A stretch of 64,000 nt of DNA, taken from the NCBI GenBank assembly GCA_041745295.1, contig JBGTJE010000056.1, positions 15,279 to 79,278 of the forward strand, given 5' to 3'. Position numbers and translations under genes: made by a program. The stretch comes from JANMEB01 sp041745295. Lineage in GTDB: Bacteria; Planctomycetota; Planctomycetia; Pirellulales; Pirellulaceae. This document shows, piece by piece, positions 34,064 through 44,300 of the stretch (within the stretch, counting starts at the first letter, position 1; the number at the start of each line of letters is the position of its first letter). The notes beneath the pieces were generated by a model. That model saw only the letters and a program-made list of their open reading frames with translations, made no database searches and was not told where the DNA came from.

Positions 34064-36496
34064 CTATTGCGGAGGTTTGGACGTGGATTTGGACTGTCGC
34101 AACTGTTCGAGTCGCGACAACGGTTTCGCTTGGGCTTCCGCGGGTTTGGGTGGCTCTGCAGCGGCTGCTGGCGGAGCGTCCACTTTGACGATTGGTTTAT
34201 TGATCTGAAATTCGGTCCCGCCGGCGTTCGATACGGCGGCCTGACCGTTTTGAGTCACGGTGACTTGAGCAAAAATCGTTTTATGGTTTCCGGCTGGGCT
34301 CTTGTCCGTCGTGGCCAATGCGAACACCAATTCCGTGGTATCTTTGGTAAAGGTTTTCGGTTCGGAGGTGACCTCGGCCGGCATCCCCAGCAGTTCCGCT
34401 TTGGCCTCACCCTCGAACGGCACGACTTGAATAAGTTTGCAATAGAGTTGTGCTGGCTGGCCTTGGTCGCACGCGCTACGCGTGATTTCAAACGTCACGA
34501 ACGGTTGGGCAATTTCAATTTCGGCGAGTTGCGAGGAGACCCAAGCGGGACCCTTAAATTCTGCGACTCCAATTACGAAAATCGGCCACTTGCCGAGCTG
34601 GGCGTTCCCGTCTGCGTTCAGCGGATAAAACCCTTCGGTCTGACCCTGAGGAATGGTGATGCTGCCGGTGGTTCCGACTCCGGGTGGACGGAATGGAAAT
34701 TGGATGTTGATCGGGGCGTCGAAGCCGGCGTCTCGAGTCACGACAATCTTGACCTGAATGCTCCCATTGCGGACGAGCGGGGCGGTCGCGGGAACGATAT
34801 CGATCTTGAACGGGACTTTTTCGGTCACCGCCGCGGCGACGCGATCGATGGTGCCGCTGTAGTACAGCGAATTATTGGGTTCGCCGAGCACAAAATCTGC
34901 GAGGTTGCTGAACCGTCCGACGACGTTGGCGGCGGGATCGGTGCACCGAGCGGTGAACTCGACAAGTTTGCCTGAGATTTCGGCGGCGGGGTCCGCTTCG
35001 AAAACGACAGGCATGACGGTGAGGTTGGCGGGCATTGGTTTGGACGAGGCTTGAATGCCCGCCGGAAGTTGATTTTCACCCAGCGCGATTTCGCCGCCAA
35101 AGTTATTTCGGGCGACGCCAACTAGCGTTCCGAAACGATTCCCTTGCGGCACGACAATGGTTTGGCGTTCCTGCGAATATTGCACCGAACGGGGGATTTC
35201 AACAGCTAGCGAAGCGGACGGGTGTTCGACTTCGATGCGATAGGCGAAGTTTGATTGACCGCGCATCAAGTGATCGTTCATTCCCAAATAGAAGTCGCCA
35301 TCGGCAGGCGCTTGAAAGCGAATGTAGGCGTCGGGTCCGCGTGAATCGTCGTTGCCGACGATGGCTGCCTTATCGGCGTTGTAGATGGTCAGCACGGGAT
35401 CGAGACCCGATCCAATGCGGCGGCTGTAGACTTCGAAGTCCCAGACTTCGTCTTTCTTTGAATTGAACTTGAAAAAGTCACGATCGCCAGGTTTGTCGAT
35501 AATCCCGTTGAATGCAGTCGGCAAGGCAATTGCAGCGGGGATTGCCGCCATATCTTCGTTGGGTTCGATTTCGAGCGTGTTGGGGTGGGGAAAATTGCGG
35601 AAAGCGATCGACGAAGGAGAGATTCCGTGCTCGTCCTGGACGAACACCCCCGGTCGGAATTTCCCGGTGTGGTCGACGGTCAATTTTCGTGCGATTTCAC
35701 CCGCCGGATCGCCGAGAAACCGAACGTCGATTTCGTGACTGGGCGGACCGCCAGCAGGGTATGCGACCGTGGGACGAGGAAACGTTCCCACGTGCAATCG
35801 ATAGCGGCAGCCATCGTTTCCGCCGTACGATGCTTCGCGCACGTAGACGTAATAGTCGCCATCCTCGGGAACTACCAGCGATGCAAGGCTGTCCTGTCGG
35901 AGGAGCGCCGAATCATCCGAGGCAAGCATTTCAAATCGTTTGGAGTCGACGATACCAACAAAGGCATCGAACATCGTTGCCAAGCGAATGGCTTCGATTT
36001 CGGCGGTGAGCCGTTGCCCTTTTTTTGCTGCGATAACGAACCAATCAATGTCCTCATTCTGGACGACTCCCGAGATCGTGTGATTCATTTCGACGCGCTG
36101 CGGCTGGTCGAACCCGCTATTGGGTTCGACTTCGTCCACGAGTGGAAGTGCACCGACGAAAAACGAACGATATTCCGAGATGCCCGACTTGGTACGGACT
36201 TGTGCGATGTGCTCGCCCAAGCGGCAATCGGGAGCGACGTCGACGGTAACCTTGATATTATTGGCGTCGATCGGCTCGATCTTCGCCACGGTGACGCCGA
36301 CGTCGTAAAAAAAGATCTCGACCGCGTCGTCGAGTCGGGCCCCCGAAAAGGTCAACTGGTGTTGTTGGCCACGCTGAATGCCACGAGGCTGGATGACGCT
36401 CAATTGCGGTGACGAGCTCGGATGGGCGGCAGCCGATGTCGCGAGGAGCAACACCGTCAGTCCCAACAGGGCTCGCGGCGTGAGAACGAGGTTCAT
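34064..36496 (-). CDS. Exported PPC-domain (pre-peptidase C-terminal) protein
   Basis: An 810-residue exported protein; ATG 36496 is chosen because a GGAG site is 8 bases upstream and MNLVLTPRALLGLTVLLLAT is a signal peptide, while the longer frame adds 17 residues with none. The N-terminal 100 residues are Ig/IPT-like (LSVIQPRGIQRGQQHQLTFS). Two PPC-type beta-sandwich modules follow, each with the pattern of EPN...IDWFVIAAKKGQRL near residue 165 and DRDFFKFNSKKDEVWDFEVY near 350. The C-terminus is Pro/Ala/Lys rich. PPC modules usually bind or target proteins or polysaccharides outside the cell. It is the second gene of the four-gene unit; its function is unknown. Confidence 0.85.
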   Translation of the reverse strand: MNLVLTPRALLGLTVLLLATSAAAHPSSSPQLSVIQPRGIQRGQQHQLTFSGARLDDAVEIFFYDVGVTVAKIEPIDANNIKVTVDVAPDCRLGEHIAQVRTKSGISEYRSFFVGALPLVDEVEPNSGFDQPQRVEMNHTISGVVQNEDIDWFVIAAKKGQRLTAEIEAIRLATMFDAFVGIVDSKRFEMLASDDSALLRQDSLASLVVPEDGDYYVYVREASYGGNDGCRYRLHVGTFPRPTVAYPAGGPPSHEIDVRFLGDPAGEIARKLTVDHTGKFRPGVFVQDEHGISPSSIAFRNFPHPNTLEIEPNEDMAAIPAAIALPTAFNGIIDKPGDRDFFKFNSKKDEVWDFEVYSRRIGSGLDPVLTIYNADKAAIVGNDDSRGPDAYIRFQAPADGDFYLGMNDHLMRGQSNFAYRIEVEHPSASLAVEIPRSVQYSQERQTIVVPQGNRFGTLVGVARNNFGGEIALGENQLPAGIQASSKPMPANLTVMPVVFEADPAAEISGKLVEFTARCTDPAANVVGRFSNLADFVLGEPNNSLYYSGTIDRVAAAVTEKVPFKIDIVPATAPLVRNGSIQVKIVVTRDAGFDAPINIQFPFRPPGVGTTGSITIPQGQTEGFYPLNADGNAQLGKWPIFVIGVAEFKGPAWVSSQLAEIEIAQPFVTFEITRSACDQGQPAQLYCKLIQVVPFEGEAKAELLGMPAEVTSEPKTFTKDTTELVFALATTDKSPAGNHKTIFAQVTVTQNGQAAVSNAGGTEFQINKPIVKVDAPPAAAAEPPKPAEAQAKPLSRLEQLRQSKSTSKPPQ

Positions 36497-36527
36497 GATG
36501 ACTCCGCGCGGTTGTGTCTTCGATTTT

Positions 36528-36627
36528 GAGCCTATCCGAGGATCCATTTGCCCTCTTACGCCGTTCTCTTCGACGAAACCAGGGGCGCCGCGGGCGCGGA
36601 AACGATAATGGCTTATCGGATAGGCTC
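36528..36627. promoter_or_regulatory. 12-bp inverted repeat between DUF1501 and PPC genes
   Basis: The arms GAGCCTATCCGA (36528-36539) and TCGGATAGGCTC (36616-36627) are perfect inverses 76 bases apart, in the 148-base spacer upstream of the PPC-domain gene. Possible regulatory or mRNA structure element; no known factor can be named. Confidence 0.45.
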
Positions 36628-36644
36628 GTATTTCATACGTGTTC

Positions 36645-37952
36645 CTACGCCAGCAAATCGGTCACGATACTGCCGCCGTTGACAATTTCGATGGGTCGGT
36701 CTCCGGGAGCCATAAGCTCTTTGTCGGCAACGATTCCCAAGCATTTGTAGATGGTTGTGGCCCAATCTTCGACGGTCAGCGCATCCTTTTCGGGTTCGGC
36801 TGCGGTCGCATCGGACTCGCCATAGACCGTACCGCGTTTAACGCCGCCACCCGCCATCACGACACTGAATACTTTGGGCCAGTGGTCACGTCCACCCGTT
36901 TGATTAATCTTCGGCGTGCGGCCGAATTCTGAACAAACGCAGACGAGCGTCGAATCGAGCAAGCCGCGCTGATCCAAGTCGGTAATCAGCGTTGCAAAGC
37001 CCTGGTCAAACGCTGGAATCTGAGATTGCATTCCGCCACGGATGTCGCTGTGCATATCCCAGCCGCCATACGTCATCGTGACAAAGCGCACACCCGCTTC
37101 GACAAGCCGCCGTGACAGCAGCATCCGCGAGCCCGCCGTGTTGCGGCCGTATTGATCGCGCAGCGCCGGGTCCTCTTTGTTGATGTCAAACGCTTCGCGC
37201 GCTTTATCGGAGCTAATTAAGTTGTACGCGCGTTCGTAGAACGTATCGAGGGCGGCGATCGAATCGGATTTCTCAATCGTCCGAAAATGTTCGTTGACGA
37301 CGTCAAGCATCTTGCGCCGGCGATCGAATCGAAGGGCGTCGATGTCTGGCGGCAACTTGAGGTCGAGCACCTGAAAGCCGTCGCGGGCCGGGTCGTCACC
37401 CAAGCTAAATCCCGCGTACGAGGAACTAAGGTAACCCGTTCCTGACTCCGGATTCGGTTGGTTCGGAATGAATACATATGGAGGCAAGTTATTGCGCGGA
37501 CCGAACTCGTGCGAAACGACGCTGCCCATGCTGGGAAATTGCAACGCGGGGCTGGGGCGATAGCCCGTAAACATGTTGTGCGTGCCGCGTTCGTGGGCGG
37601 CTTCGCCATGCGTCATCGCTCGGCAAATCGTCAGCTTATCGGCGATTTGGGCCGTTCGCGAAAGAAACTCGCCAAACCGGACACCTGGGATTTTGGTTTC
37701 GATATTGCTGAGCGGACCGCGGTACTCGAGCGGAGCGTAGGGCTTGGGATCAAACGTCTCTTGGTGGGCCATTCCGCCGGGCAAAAATATGAAAATGACG
37801 CTTTTGGCCGTCCCTTCCTTACTTTCGTAGTTTTTCTGGTCCGCTTGAGCTGCCTTAAGTCGGAAAAAATCGCCTAACGTTAAGCCCAATCCCCCCAATG
37901 CTCCGACCGCCAAGACGTTGCGTCGCGAGAAACGATTACCTAGACAGCGCAT
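36645..37952 (-). CDS. DUF1501 domain protein (unit 2)
   Basis: A 435-residue DUF1501 protein with a Tat-like signal: FSRRNVLAVGALGGLGLTLG. Family landmarks are SVIFIFLPGGMAHQETFDPK, SRTAQIADKLTICRAMTHGE, AHERGTHNMFTGYRPSPALQ, and near the end VCVCSEFGRTPKINQTGGRD with HWPKVFSVVMAGGGVKRGTV. The alkaline-phosphatase-like fold carries metal-site residues (EFGRTP, GRDHWP) but no substrate is known. It is the first gene of the minus-strand four-gene unit DUF1501-PPC-DUF1549/1553-cytochrome/WD40. Compared with the 22.5-23.9 kb paralogue it has the shorter, more common form of the family. Confidence 0.9.
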   Translation of the reverse strand: MRCLGNRFSRRNVLAVGALGGLGLTLGDFFRLKAAQADQKNYESKEGTAKSVIFIFLPGGMAHQETFDPKPYAPLEYRGPLSNIETKIPGVRFGEFLSRTAQIADKLTICRAMTHGEAAHERGTHNMFTGYRPSPALQFPSMGSVVSHEFGPRNNLPPYVFIPNQPNPESGTGYLSSSYAGFSLGDDPARDGFQVLDLKLPPDIDALRFDRRRKMLDVVNEHFRTIEKSDSIAALDTFYERAYNLISSDKAREAFDINKEDPALRDQYGRNTAGSRMLLSRRLVEAGVRFVTMTYGGWDMHSDIRGGMQSQIPAFDQGFATLITDLDQRGLLDSTLVCVCSEFGRTPKINQTGGRDHWPKVFSVVMAGGGVKRGTVYGESDATAAEPEKDALTVEDWATTIYKCLGIVADKELMAPGDRPIEIVNGGSIVTDLLA

Positions 37953-38489
37953 GCGAGTATCCTCGTATTTGATTTGAGCTAGTTACGGCAGTGCCTTTGT
38001 CTTGTTCCCGAAGTCGTAGGCTTGATGCGTCCCGCACCGCCTATTCGAGTTGCCTACTATTTTGCGGAGGTTGCTCAGTAATTCAACCCCAAGGACCACG
38101 TAACGTAATCATTGTAAGTCAAATTGATCGCAAAACCTAACCACGATTGCGTAGAAGCCAATAATTTTGGCAGAAAGTGCACAGAAAAGGCGCAAAAGAA
38201 TAAAAAGTTTATCAACTCTAGTTTCTCTAGAGTGCATTGATCGCGAGATAAGCAGGATCCTCCGCGGAAGAAATATTCTTCTTGACCCGTTTTTTACTCG
38301 TTCCCATGGTCCTGTGTGGGAACGAACTGTCTTCGATGCTCCGCCTCACAAATGGTCTCGCGGATGCCACTTCTGCCATCCAGGGCGATGGTTTCCGGGA
38401 CTCAGCCCGGAATTCGGTCAGCTTGAATGTGGTTCGGATTTTTGCCGGAAACCTCTAATTCCTTGGCTCCGCGCAGCGTCCCCCGTACA
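37953..38489. other. Spacer with repeat fragments
   Basis: 537 bases between the DUF1501 gene (upstream side) and the E2 gene. It holds a hairpin CGTTCCCA...TGGGAACG (38299-38324), the type of GTTCCCA-palindrome that recurs in many genomes, and a half copy of the palindrome-pair repeat, GTTTCCGGGACTCAGCCCGG (38391-38410). No gene is seen. Confidence 0.6.
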
Positions 38490-39806
38490 TTAGACTTCAA
38501 GAAATAATCGCGCGGGCTCTTCGAGAACCTCTTTGATCGTCTTGAGAAATCCGACAGCTTCGCGGCCATCGACGATGCGATGATCGTACGTCAGCGCGAT
38601 GTACATCATGGGTCGAATCACGACTTGTCCGTCGAGCGCGATGGGCCGCGGTTGGATTGCGTGCAAACCGAGGATGCCGCTTTGCGGAGGGTTGACGATC
38701 GGCGTGGAAAGCAGCGAACCGTACACGCCGCCGTTGCTGATCGTAAACGTGCCCCCTTCCAAATCCGCCGGTTTGAGTTTGTTGTCTTGCGCGAGTTGTG
38801 CGAAAAGTCCGATCTCGCGTTCGATCTCCGCAAAACTCAGCCGATGTACGTTTCGCAACACGGGCACGACGAGTCCTTTTCCGCCGCCGATGGCGACACC
38901 CAGATCGTAAAAATTGCGCGAGACAATATCGGTTCCGCGAACTTCCGAATTCACTGCCGGGAAGCGTTTGAGCCCTTCGACCGAGGCCTTTGCGAAGAAC
39001 GACATAAACCCCAGTTTGACGCCGTGTTTGGCTTGAAATGGCTCTTGATATTTTTTGCGCAAGTCCATCACCGGCTGCATGTCGATTTCGTTGAATGTTG
39101 TCAACAGGGCAGCGGCGCTTTGGGCTTCGACCAATCGATTGGCAATGGTTCGCCGAATCATGCTCATCGGCGTCACGGTTTCTTGCCGGACGACCGACAA
39201 GTTGGCCAATTCGGTTTCGGACAGTTTCGCCGGTGCGTTAATCCCGCGCGGTCCAGGCGGTTTTGGCGTAGTTGCGGACGGCGGCGCGGTAGGGCCGGGA
39301 CCAGTCGGGGCGGGCGCGGCTTTGGAAGTGGAACTTGGTGCGCCGGTCGGTTGGCGTTGGATCGCTCGTTGCACATCTTCCTTGAGCGTGCGACCACCGG
39401 GCCCAGTTGGTTGAACGTTTGAAATTGGGACCCGGTTATCGTGCACCGATCGTTCGGCGGCTGGCATCACCTGCGTTTGGTCGGACTTGGCGTTTGGTTT
39501 TCCCTTCGGCGAGGCGGACTTTGGCGTCTCCGATTTGGCTTTACCAGCCGGCGGATTTCCCTTGGGATCGAGCTGCGCGATGACTTGGCCCACCTTGGCG
39601 AACTCGCCGTCTTGGAAGAAGATCTTTTGCAATACGCCGGCCGATGGCGCTGACAGCGACTGCGAAGCCTTTTCGGATTCGACTTCGACGATGTCTTCGC
39701 CATTTTCAACCCATTGGCCTTCTTGCTTCAGCCAATGGGAAATTTGGACCTCTTGGATCGATTCGCCCAATTCCGGGACTTTGATTTCCATCATGTTCAC
39801 ATTCAT
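38490..39806 (-). CDS. odhB: 2-oxo-acid dehydrogenase E2 (dihydrolipoyl succinyltransferase type)
   Basis: A 438-residue E2. The lipoyl domain is residues 1-80, with PELGESIQEV and the lipoyl Lys46 in EVESEKASQS; a long Pro/Ala/Lys linker follows, then the E3/E1-binding domain at about 115-150 (RVPISNVQPTGPGGRTLKED). The catalytic domain holds RRTIANRLVEAQ, ALLTTFNEIDMQPVMDLRKK and the active-site motif DHRIVDG at 408-414 with His409. The ESIQEV/TTFNEIDM wording marks the 2-oxoglutarate dehydrogenase succinyltransferase. No E1 (sucA) or E3 gene lies next to it in the window, so it is an isolated component. No clear ribosome-binding site was found; ATG 39806 is the longest option, ATG 39794 the family-like one. 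Confidence 0.93.
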   Translation of the reverse strand: MNVNMMEIKVPELGESIQEVQISHWLKQEGQWVENGEDIVEVESEKASQSLSAPSAGVLQKIFFQDGEFAKVGQVIAQLDPKGNPPAGKAKSETPKSASPKGKPNAKSDQTQVMPAAERSVHDNRVPISNVQPTGPGGRTLKEDVQRAIQRQPTGAPSSTSKAAPAPTGPGPTAPPSATTPKPPGPRGINAPAKLSETELANLSVVRQETVTPMSMIRRTIANRLVEAQSAAALLTTFNEIDMQPVMDLRKKYQEPFQAKHGVKLGFMSFFAKASVEGLKRFPAVNSEVRGTDIVSRNFYDLGVAIGGGKGLVVPVLRNVHRLSFAEIEREIGLFAQLAQDNKLKPADLEGGTFTISNGGVYGSLLSTPIVNPPQSGILGLHAIQPRPIALDGQVVIRPMMYIALTYDHRIVDGREAVGFLKTIKEVLEEPARLFLEV

Positions 39807-40002
39807 TCAATTGTCGGCGTTTTCTGTGTCACCTGCCCATGAAGGGTACGAACCGTCGGCCACGAGAAAAGGCCACCTTCATCCTGCCTCATTTTATCGG
39901 TTCACGGAACTCCGTTCGACGGGTCGGAACAAAGCGATTGAGTTAGACGTTACATTCCTTCCATTCGGGGGAATGCCGCATCCGCGGTTCATCGTTCAAC
40001 CG

Positions 40003-40347
40003 TCACAATCGGTCTCGAAAGAAGGTTTTTGTTATCCAACCGATCCCGCCGTGAATGGCGGCGACAGCCAGCACCAATCCCATCGCCAACAAGAGGAGCC
40101 TGGGCCGAAGAAGGACGATGACGAGGGCCAACAAAACCGTGCCCCAGAACCATGGAGGGAATCTTTTCCACAGCGGCACCAATTGAGGCCAGGCCAACGC
40201 CAGGGCCAGCATCACCAATCCAGCACGAGCGCTCGCGCTTGCAAAAAACGAATGACTCGCACCCTGCCAACCGTCGCCGAACGCGACCGCAACGAAAATC
40301 GCGATCAAGAGCGTGCCCGCGATTGCCAACAGCGAGCGCTGCTTCAT
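40003..40347 (-). CDS. Small multi-pass membrane protein, unrecognised
   Basis: A 114-residue membrane protein starting MKQRSLLAIAGTLLIAIFVA with three to four hydrophobic segments, including GLVMLALALAWPQLVPLW, FWGTVLLALVIVLLRPRLLL and AMGLVLAVAAIHGGIGWITK. Its ATG overlaps the stop of the upstream isomerase-like gene as ATGA, which supports this start and shows coupling; the longer frame is antisense-like sequence of the neighbour. No family recognised. Gap of 196 bases to the E2 gene. Confidence 0.7.
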   Translation of the reverse strand: MKQRSLLAIAGTLLIAIFVAVAFGDGWQGASHSFFASASARAGLVMLALALAWPQLVPLWKRFPPWFWGTVLLALVIVLLRPRLLLLAMGLVLAVAAIHGGIGWITKTFFRDRL

Positions 40348-41207
40348 TTGCTGGCCGTGTTCAAGAGTTTTCCCCTTAAGCTTTCCAAAAGTCCAGCGGC
40401 GTGCGCGATTTCGGACTTTTGCCGAAGGGGATCCTGCGGGATCTCCCGTTCGATCGTTAACGGACCGTCGTATCCGATCTGGATCAACGCTCGCAAGAAC
40501 CGGTCGAAGTTCACGTCGCCTTGCCCTAGCGGAACTTCTCGTCCCCATTCCATTCCCGGGCGCGCGGCCCAAATCGCGTCCTTGCAATGGACGCTCCGCA
40601 CTCGAGAACCGATTTGCAACAACGCCTCGATCGGTTCCCCTGTCCCATACAAGATCATATTCGCCGGATCAAAATTGACGAACAAATTGGCTGCGCCCAC
40701 ATCGTCGATGAATTTCAGCAACGCTTCCGCGGATTCCTGTCCCGTTTCCAAGTGCACGCTTTGACTAAGCTCTCGGCAATAGCGGCACAAATCTTGCGTG
40801 GCGGAGACGACTTCGCGGTATTCGGTTGATCGCGCATCGTGCGGCACGAAGCCCAGGTGCAACGCGACTACAGAGCACTTCAGTTGACCGGCGAAGGCAG
40901 CGATTTCTTTCATTTCCGCCAATCGTGCCGCGCGAGTGGCGCTAGGTATCAGTCCCACCGTCCGAGCAACGGTGGGAATATCGGCGTAGCTCTCGCCGGC
41001 GAAACCGCCGAAAACACATGTGAGTTGGACTCCCATCTGATCGAGCTGCCGTAAAAACGTCTCGGCATGCGCGGCCGTCCGTGTCGCTTGGGCAGGGGCA
41101 TGCAATTGGATCGTCGGGATCTGGAGCTCGCGAACGACTTGCCATCGAACGCCTAGTCCCGCGTCGATACTCGTGAATACGCCAATCGGCCAACGTGGGG
41201 AGGTCAT
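40344..41207 (-). CDS. Sugar phosphate isomerase/epimerase-like TIM barrel
   Basis: A 287-residue protein of the AP-endonuclease-2/xylose-isomerase-like TIM-barrel fold. Successive strands are visible: WPIGVFTSIDAGLG, IPTIQLHAP, VQLTCVFGGFAGE, CSVVALHLGFVPHD, SVHLETGQESAEAL with Glu at the metal position, LFVNFDPANMILYG, RVRSVHCKDAIWA with the His-x-Lys-Asp motif, and PLGQGDVNFDRFLRAL. These acidic and His residues are the usual metal ligands. Substrates in the family range from inosose to hydroxypyruvate, so the reaction is undetermined. It is coupled by ATGA to a small membrane protein; no recognisable sugar pathway adjoins it. Confidence 0.88.
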   Translation of the reverse strand: MTSPRWPIGVFTSIDAGLGVRWQVVRELQIPTIQLHAPAQATRTAAHAETFLRQLDQMGVQLTCVFGGFAGESYADIPTVARTVGLIPSATRAARLAEMKEIAAFAGQLKCSVVALHLGFVPHDARSTEYREVVSATQDLCRYCRELSQSVHLETGQESAEALLKFIDDVGAANLFVNFDPANMILYGTGEPIEALLQIGSRVRSVHCKDAIWAARPGMEWGREVPLGQGDVNFDRFLRALIQIGYDGPLTIEREIPQDPLRQKSEIAHAAGLLESLRGKLLNTASK

Positions 41208-41311
41208 AGAGTTTTATACTCAAGGCGCTGGGCGAAACGCAGTCTCGATAGAGATTAATCCAATCTCGATCGATTCGCGAGCCGGTCGCTACCCCGGGGT
41301 GTGATCCCAAC

Positions 41312-41345
41312 AAAAAAACCGCCGACAAGTCACTTGTCGGCGGTT
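41312..41345 (-). terminator. Intrinsic terminator of the secretin gene
   Basis: On the minus strand, ACCGCCGACAAGT pairs perfectly with ACTTGTCGGCGGT around a one- or two-base loop and is followed by seven T residues. It lies 26 bases past the secretin stop, a strong end to the pilus locus transcript. Confidence 0.93.
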
Positions 41346-41370
41346 GCAGTTTTACCAAATATTTGACGCG

Positions 41371-44300
41371 TTATCCGCCGAATTGACCGACTTGAATGGC
41401 CTCTTCCTCCGCCTGGATAATGATGCGTGGAGTCACCATCATCATCAAGCTGGAGGCTTCGCGACCGATACCGACGTTCTTGAACAACCGATTGATGTAG
41501 GGAATGTTGCTCAGGAAGGGGACACCGCGTTCATTGCGGCCTTCGGACAAGCGCTTGATCCCGCCAATCATAATTGTTCCGCCGTCGGGGACATTAACCG
41601 TCGTCGAAACGGTTGTCGTCACCAAGGTTGGCAATTGCACCGTGGTGCCTTCGATGATCGTGTCCGTTGGATCATCATCATTGCCACCGTTGCCGCCGGC
41701 ACCGCCCTGTCCATTTCCTCCCGTCGTGTCGCCCGTGCCGAACTGGTCGGTGACTCGAGTACTCTCGAAAGTAAAAGTATCAACTTGTGAAATCTGGCTG
41801 AAGAATGGAACGAGTGTCATGGTGATAAATCGGCGGTCGTTCGAAGCCGTGCCTCGAACCGTCAATGACGATCCCTCGGGCATCCAGGATATAACTGGCT
41901 GCTGAGCGGCGGCGAAATCGCCGACGACCGGGATCAAACTCGTGACGAATGGTCGAAACGAGCCATCGAACACCGTCGCGGTTTGACCATTGATCATCGT
42001 GACGGTTGGCGCCTGCATGACGTTGGTGCGCTGATCGCCCTTAGAGGCTTGAATTAGGAAAAAGACTTCGATATCGCTGAGGATTGCGAATCCAAAGTTG
42101 GCCGCGGTCGAAGCGTCAAATCCGCCAAATTGAGGGATCGCTGACGCGAATGAATTTTGGAGAAAACCGACATCCAAGTCCGCCGAAGGCACGAACGTGT
42201 TGGTGTTGCCTGGATTCCGCCCGATGACGACAGTGCCGGGAACCTGGTCCGGCCGAACTCCGTTGAGGGCTTGAACGTTTGCGTGATCTTCGATTTGGAA
42301 ATCGAAGTCGACGCCGATCCGTTCAAAGAAGTTGTCTGAGAGGGTAATGAATCGGACCTCGACGACGATTTGGACGTCGTTCAATTCGCGCAGCTTTTCC
42401 AACAAGTCCTGGATTTGATCGTGCACGTCCTGCGTGTTGGTCACAATCAAGCTCAAAGTATTGGCGTAGGCGCGAATCGAGGGGCCTTCTTCTTCCCAGC
42501 TCGTCGGCTCGATCACGTTTTGAATCAATTGGATCAGTTCGGTAAAGTCCGCGGCGGTGATGCCGCCCAAACCTTGGGGAGCCATCTGATTGTAATAGGG
42601 AATGCCGGTCCGAGTCGTATCGTCGTCCAAGCTCATTAGGGGCAAACCTTGCAACGGACTCCCGGGGAGCTGTTGGGCCAAGGCCAGCGGCGAGATGGTC
42701 GAGTTCGGTTGCGCTTGACTGGCCGACAACGGCATTCCGTTCATCGGTTGACTATTTGGCTGAATACTTCCCATCGGGTTGTTCCCGAAGGGATTCATGA
42801 AATTCATCATCATCGGTGCCGAGTTGTTTTGAACGGGGACCACGATGTCGCCGACATAGTACGTTTGTTGCCGGACATTCTTGCGTTCGTAGTCGCGGCT
42901 GGTGACCTTGACAACCTGATCCTCGACGATGAACACTAATCCGGCGTCTGCGATGACTAGTTTCAAGGCGCTTTCCACCGAGATGGGAGAACCGAACGAT
43001 TTATTGATCGGCAATTCCAGGACGTTGGACTGGGCGTCGATTGCCGAGCGATCAAAGATAATGTTGACGCCGGCTAATTGAGCCAAGCGATCGACGGCTG
43101 AATTGAGCGGTTCGGCGTTGAACGCACCTTGGAATTGTTGTTCGCGAAGCGAATTCCAGATTCGCTCTTCGATCGGCGAGTGGCCTTCGCGCTTCTTCAG
43201 CGATTCGCCGCGGATTTGTGAAAGCCCTTCCCAGGTGTCCGGGTATTCGATTAGTTTGTCGAACGGAGTGCCCGCATCTTCTACGCTGGCGAGAACGTTG
43301 ACCACGCCTTCCTCTTTTTCATCGTTGATTCGATCCAATTCGCCTTGGCGACGGAGAAATTTCGCTTTCCATTCGAGGAACTCGACTTCTTTCATCTCGG
43401 GCGCCAGCGCCACGGCTTGTCGTGCGACGACTTCCGCTTCGGCGAAGCGTTGCTCATCGCAGAGTTTCTCGAATTCTTCGATCAGTTGTTGGACCTTGAT
43501 TTCGATATCGGTGTTTCGCGTTTGTCGGGTGTTGACTCCTTCGGAGCGCAGGCGGTTGGTTTCTTCGCGCTCGATTTCGGCAATGTTGTCGTGAATGTAC
43601 TGCGACATTTCTTCGATGTCGCGGTCGACGATCACCAACAACGGGCGCTTGGAGTTATCCGACAAATTGGAGCTCGCGATTTGTTCCTGAAGTTCGCTCA
43701 AGTGCCGCAGCGCGCCGCGAGCGTCCTTGTCGTTGAGCATGCGCTCGGCGGTAGCGCGTTCACGGAAGACATCCGACTGGAGTTTGCGGAACAAGGCGGC
43801 CTCCTGGTCGGTCGCGGCGTCTTGCGGTTGGGTGCCGGCCAATTGCGTCAAGTTTTCTTGCAGCGATTGCCGTGTCGCGGGATCGAGATGTTCGCGATAA
43901 GCATACGCCATCTCGAAGTATTTCTTGGCGTCTTGGGTGTCGTTCGCACTCATCGCGTCCATCCCGCTGCGATACATTTGCGTTGCGCGCTGTTCCGGCG
44001 AATCCTCGTCGCTTTCGTTGTCGACGACTTCGTTGTGCGTGGTGTCTTTGGCGGGGTCGTAGCTGGCCTGGGCTACGTTGTTGGTCTTCGTCTCGGTATT
44101 CCCGGCCAGGACGAGCGATCCGCGTTGCTCGAGAGCTTCGTTGACCTTCAATTCGAGTTCCCAAGGCCGCAGATCATCCGCAGCGAAACTCGCGTCGGGA
44201 ACTTGCAAGGCTTTCGCTTGCGTGGTGAGCGATTTGGCCAAATCCAACTTGCCTTGGTCCATCGCCAACTGCGCTTGGGAGAGAAACTTGGTGGCTTCGG

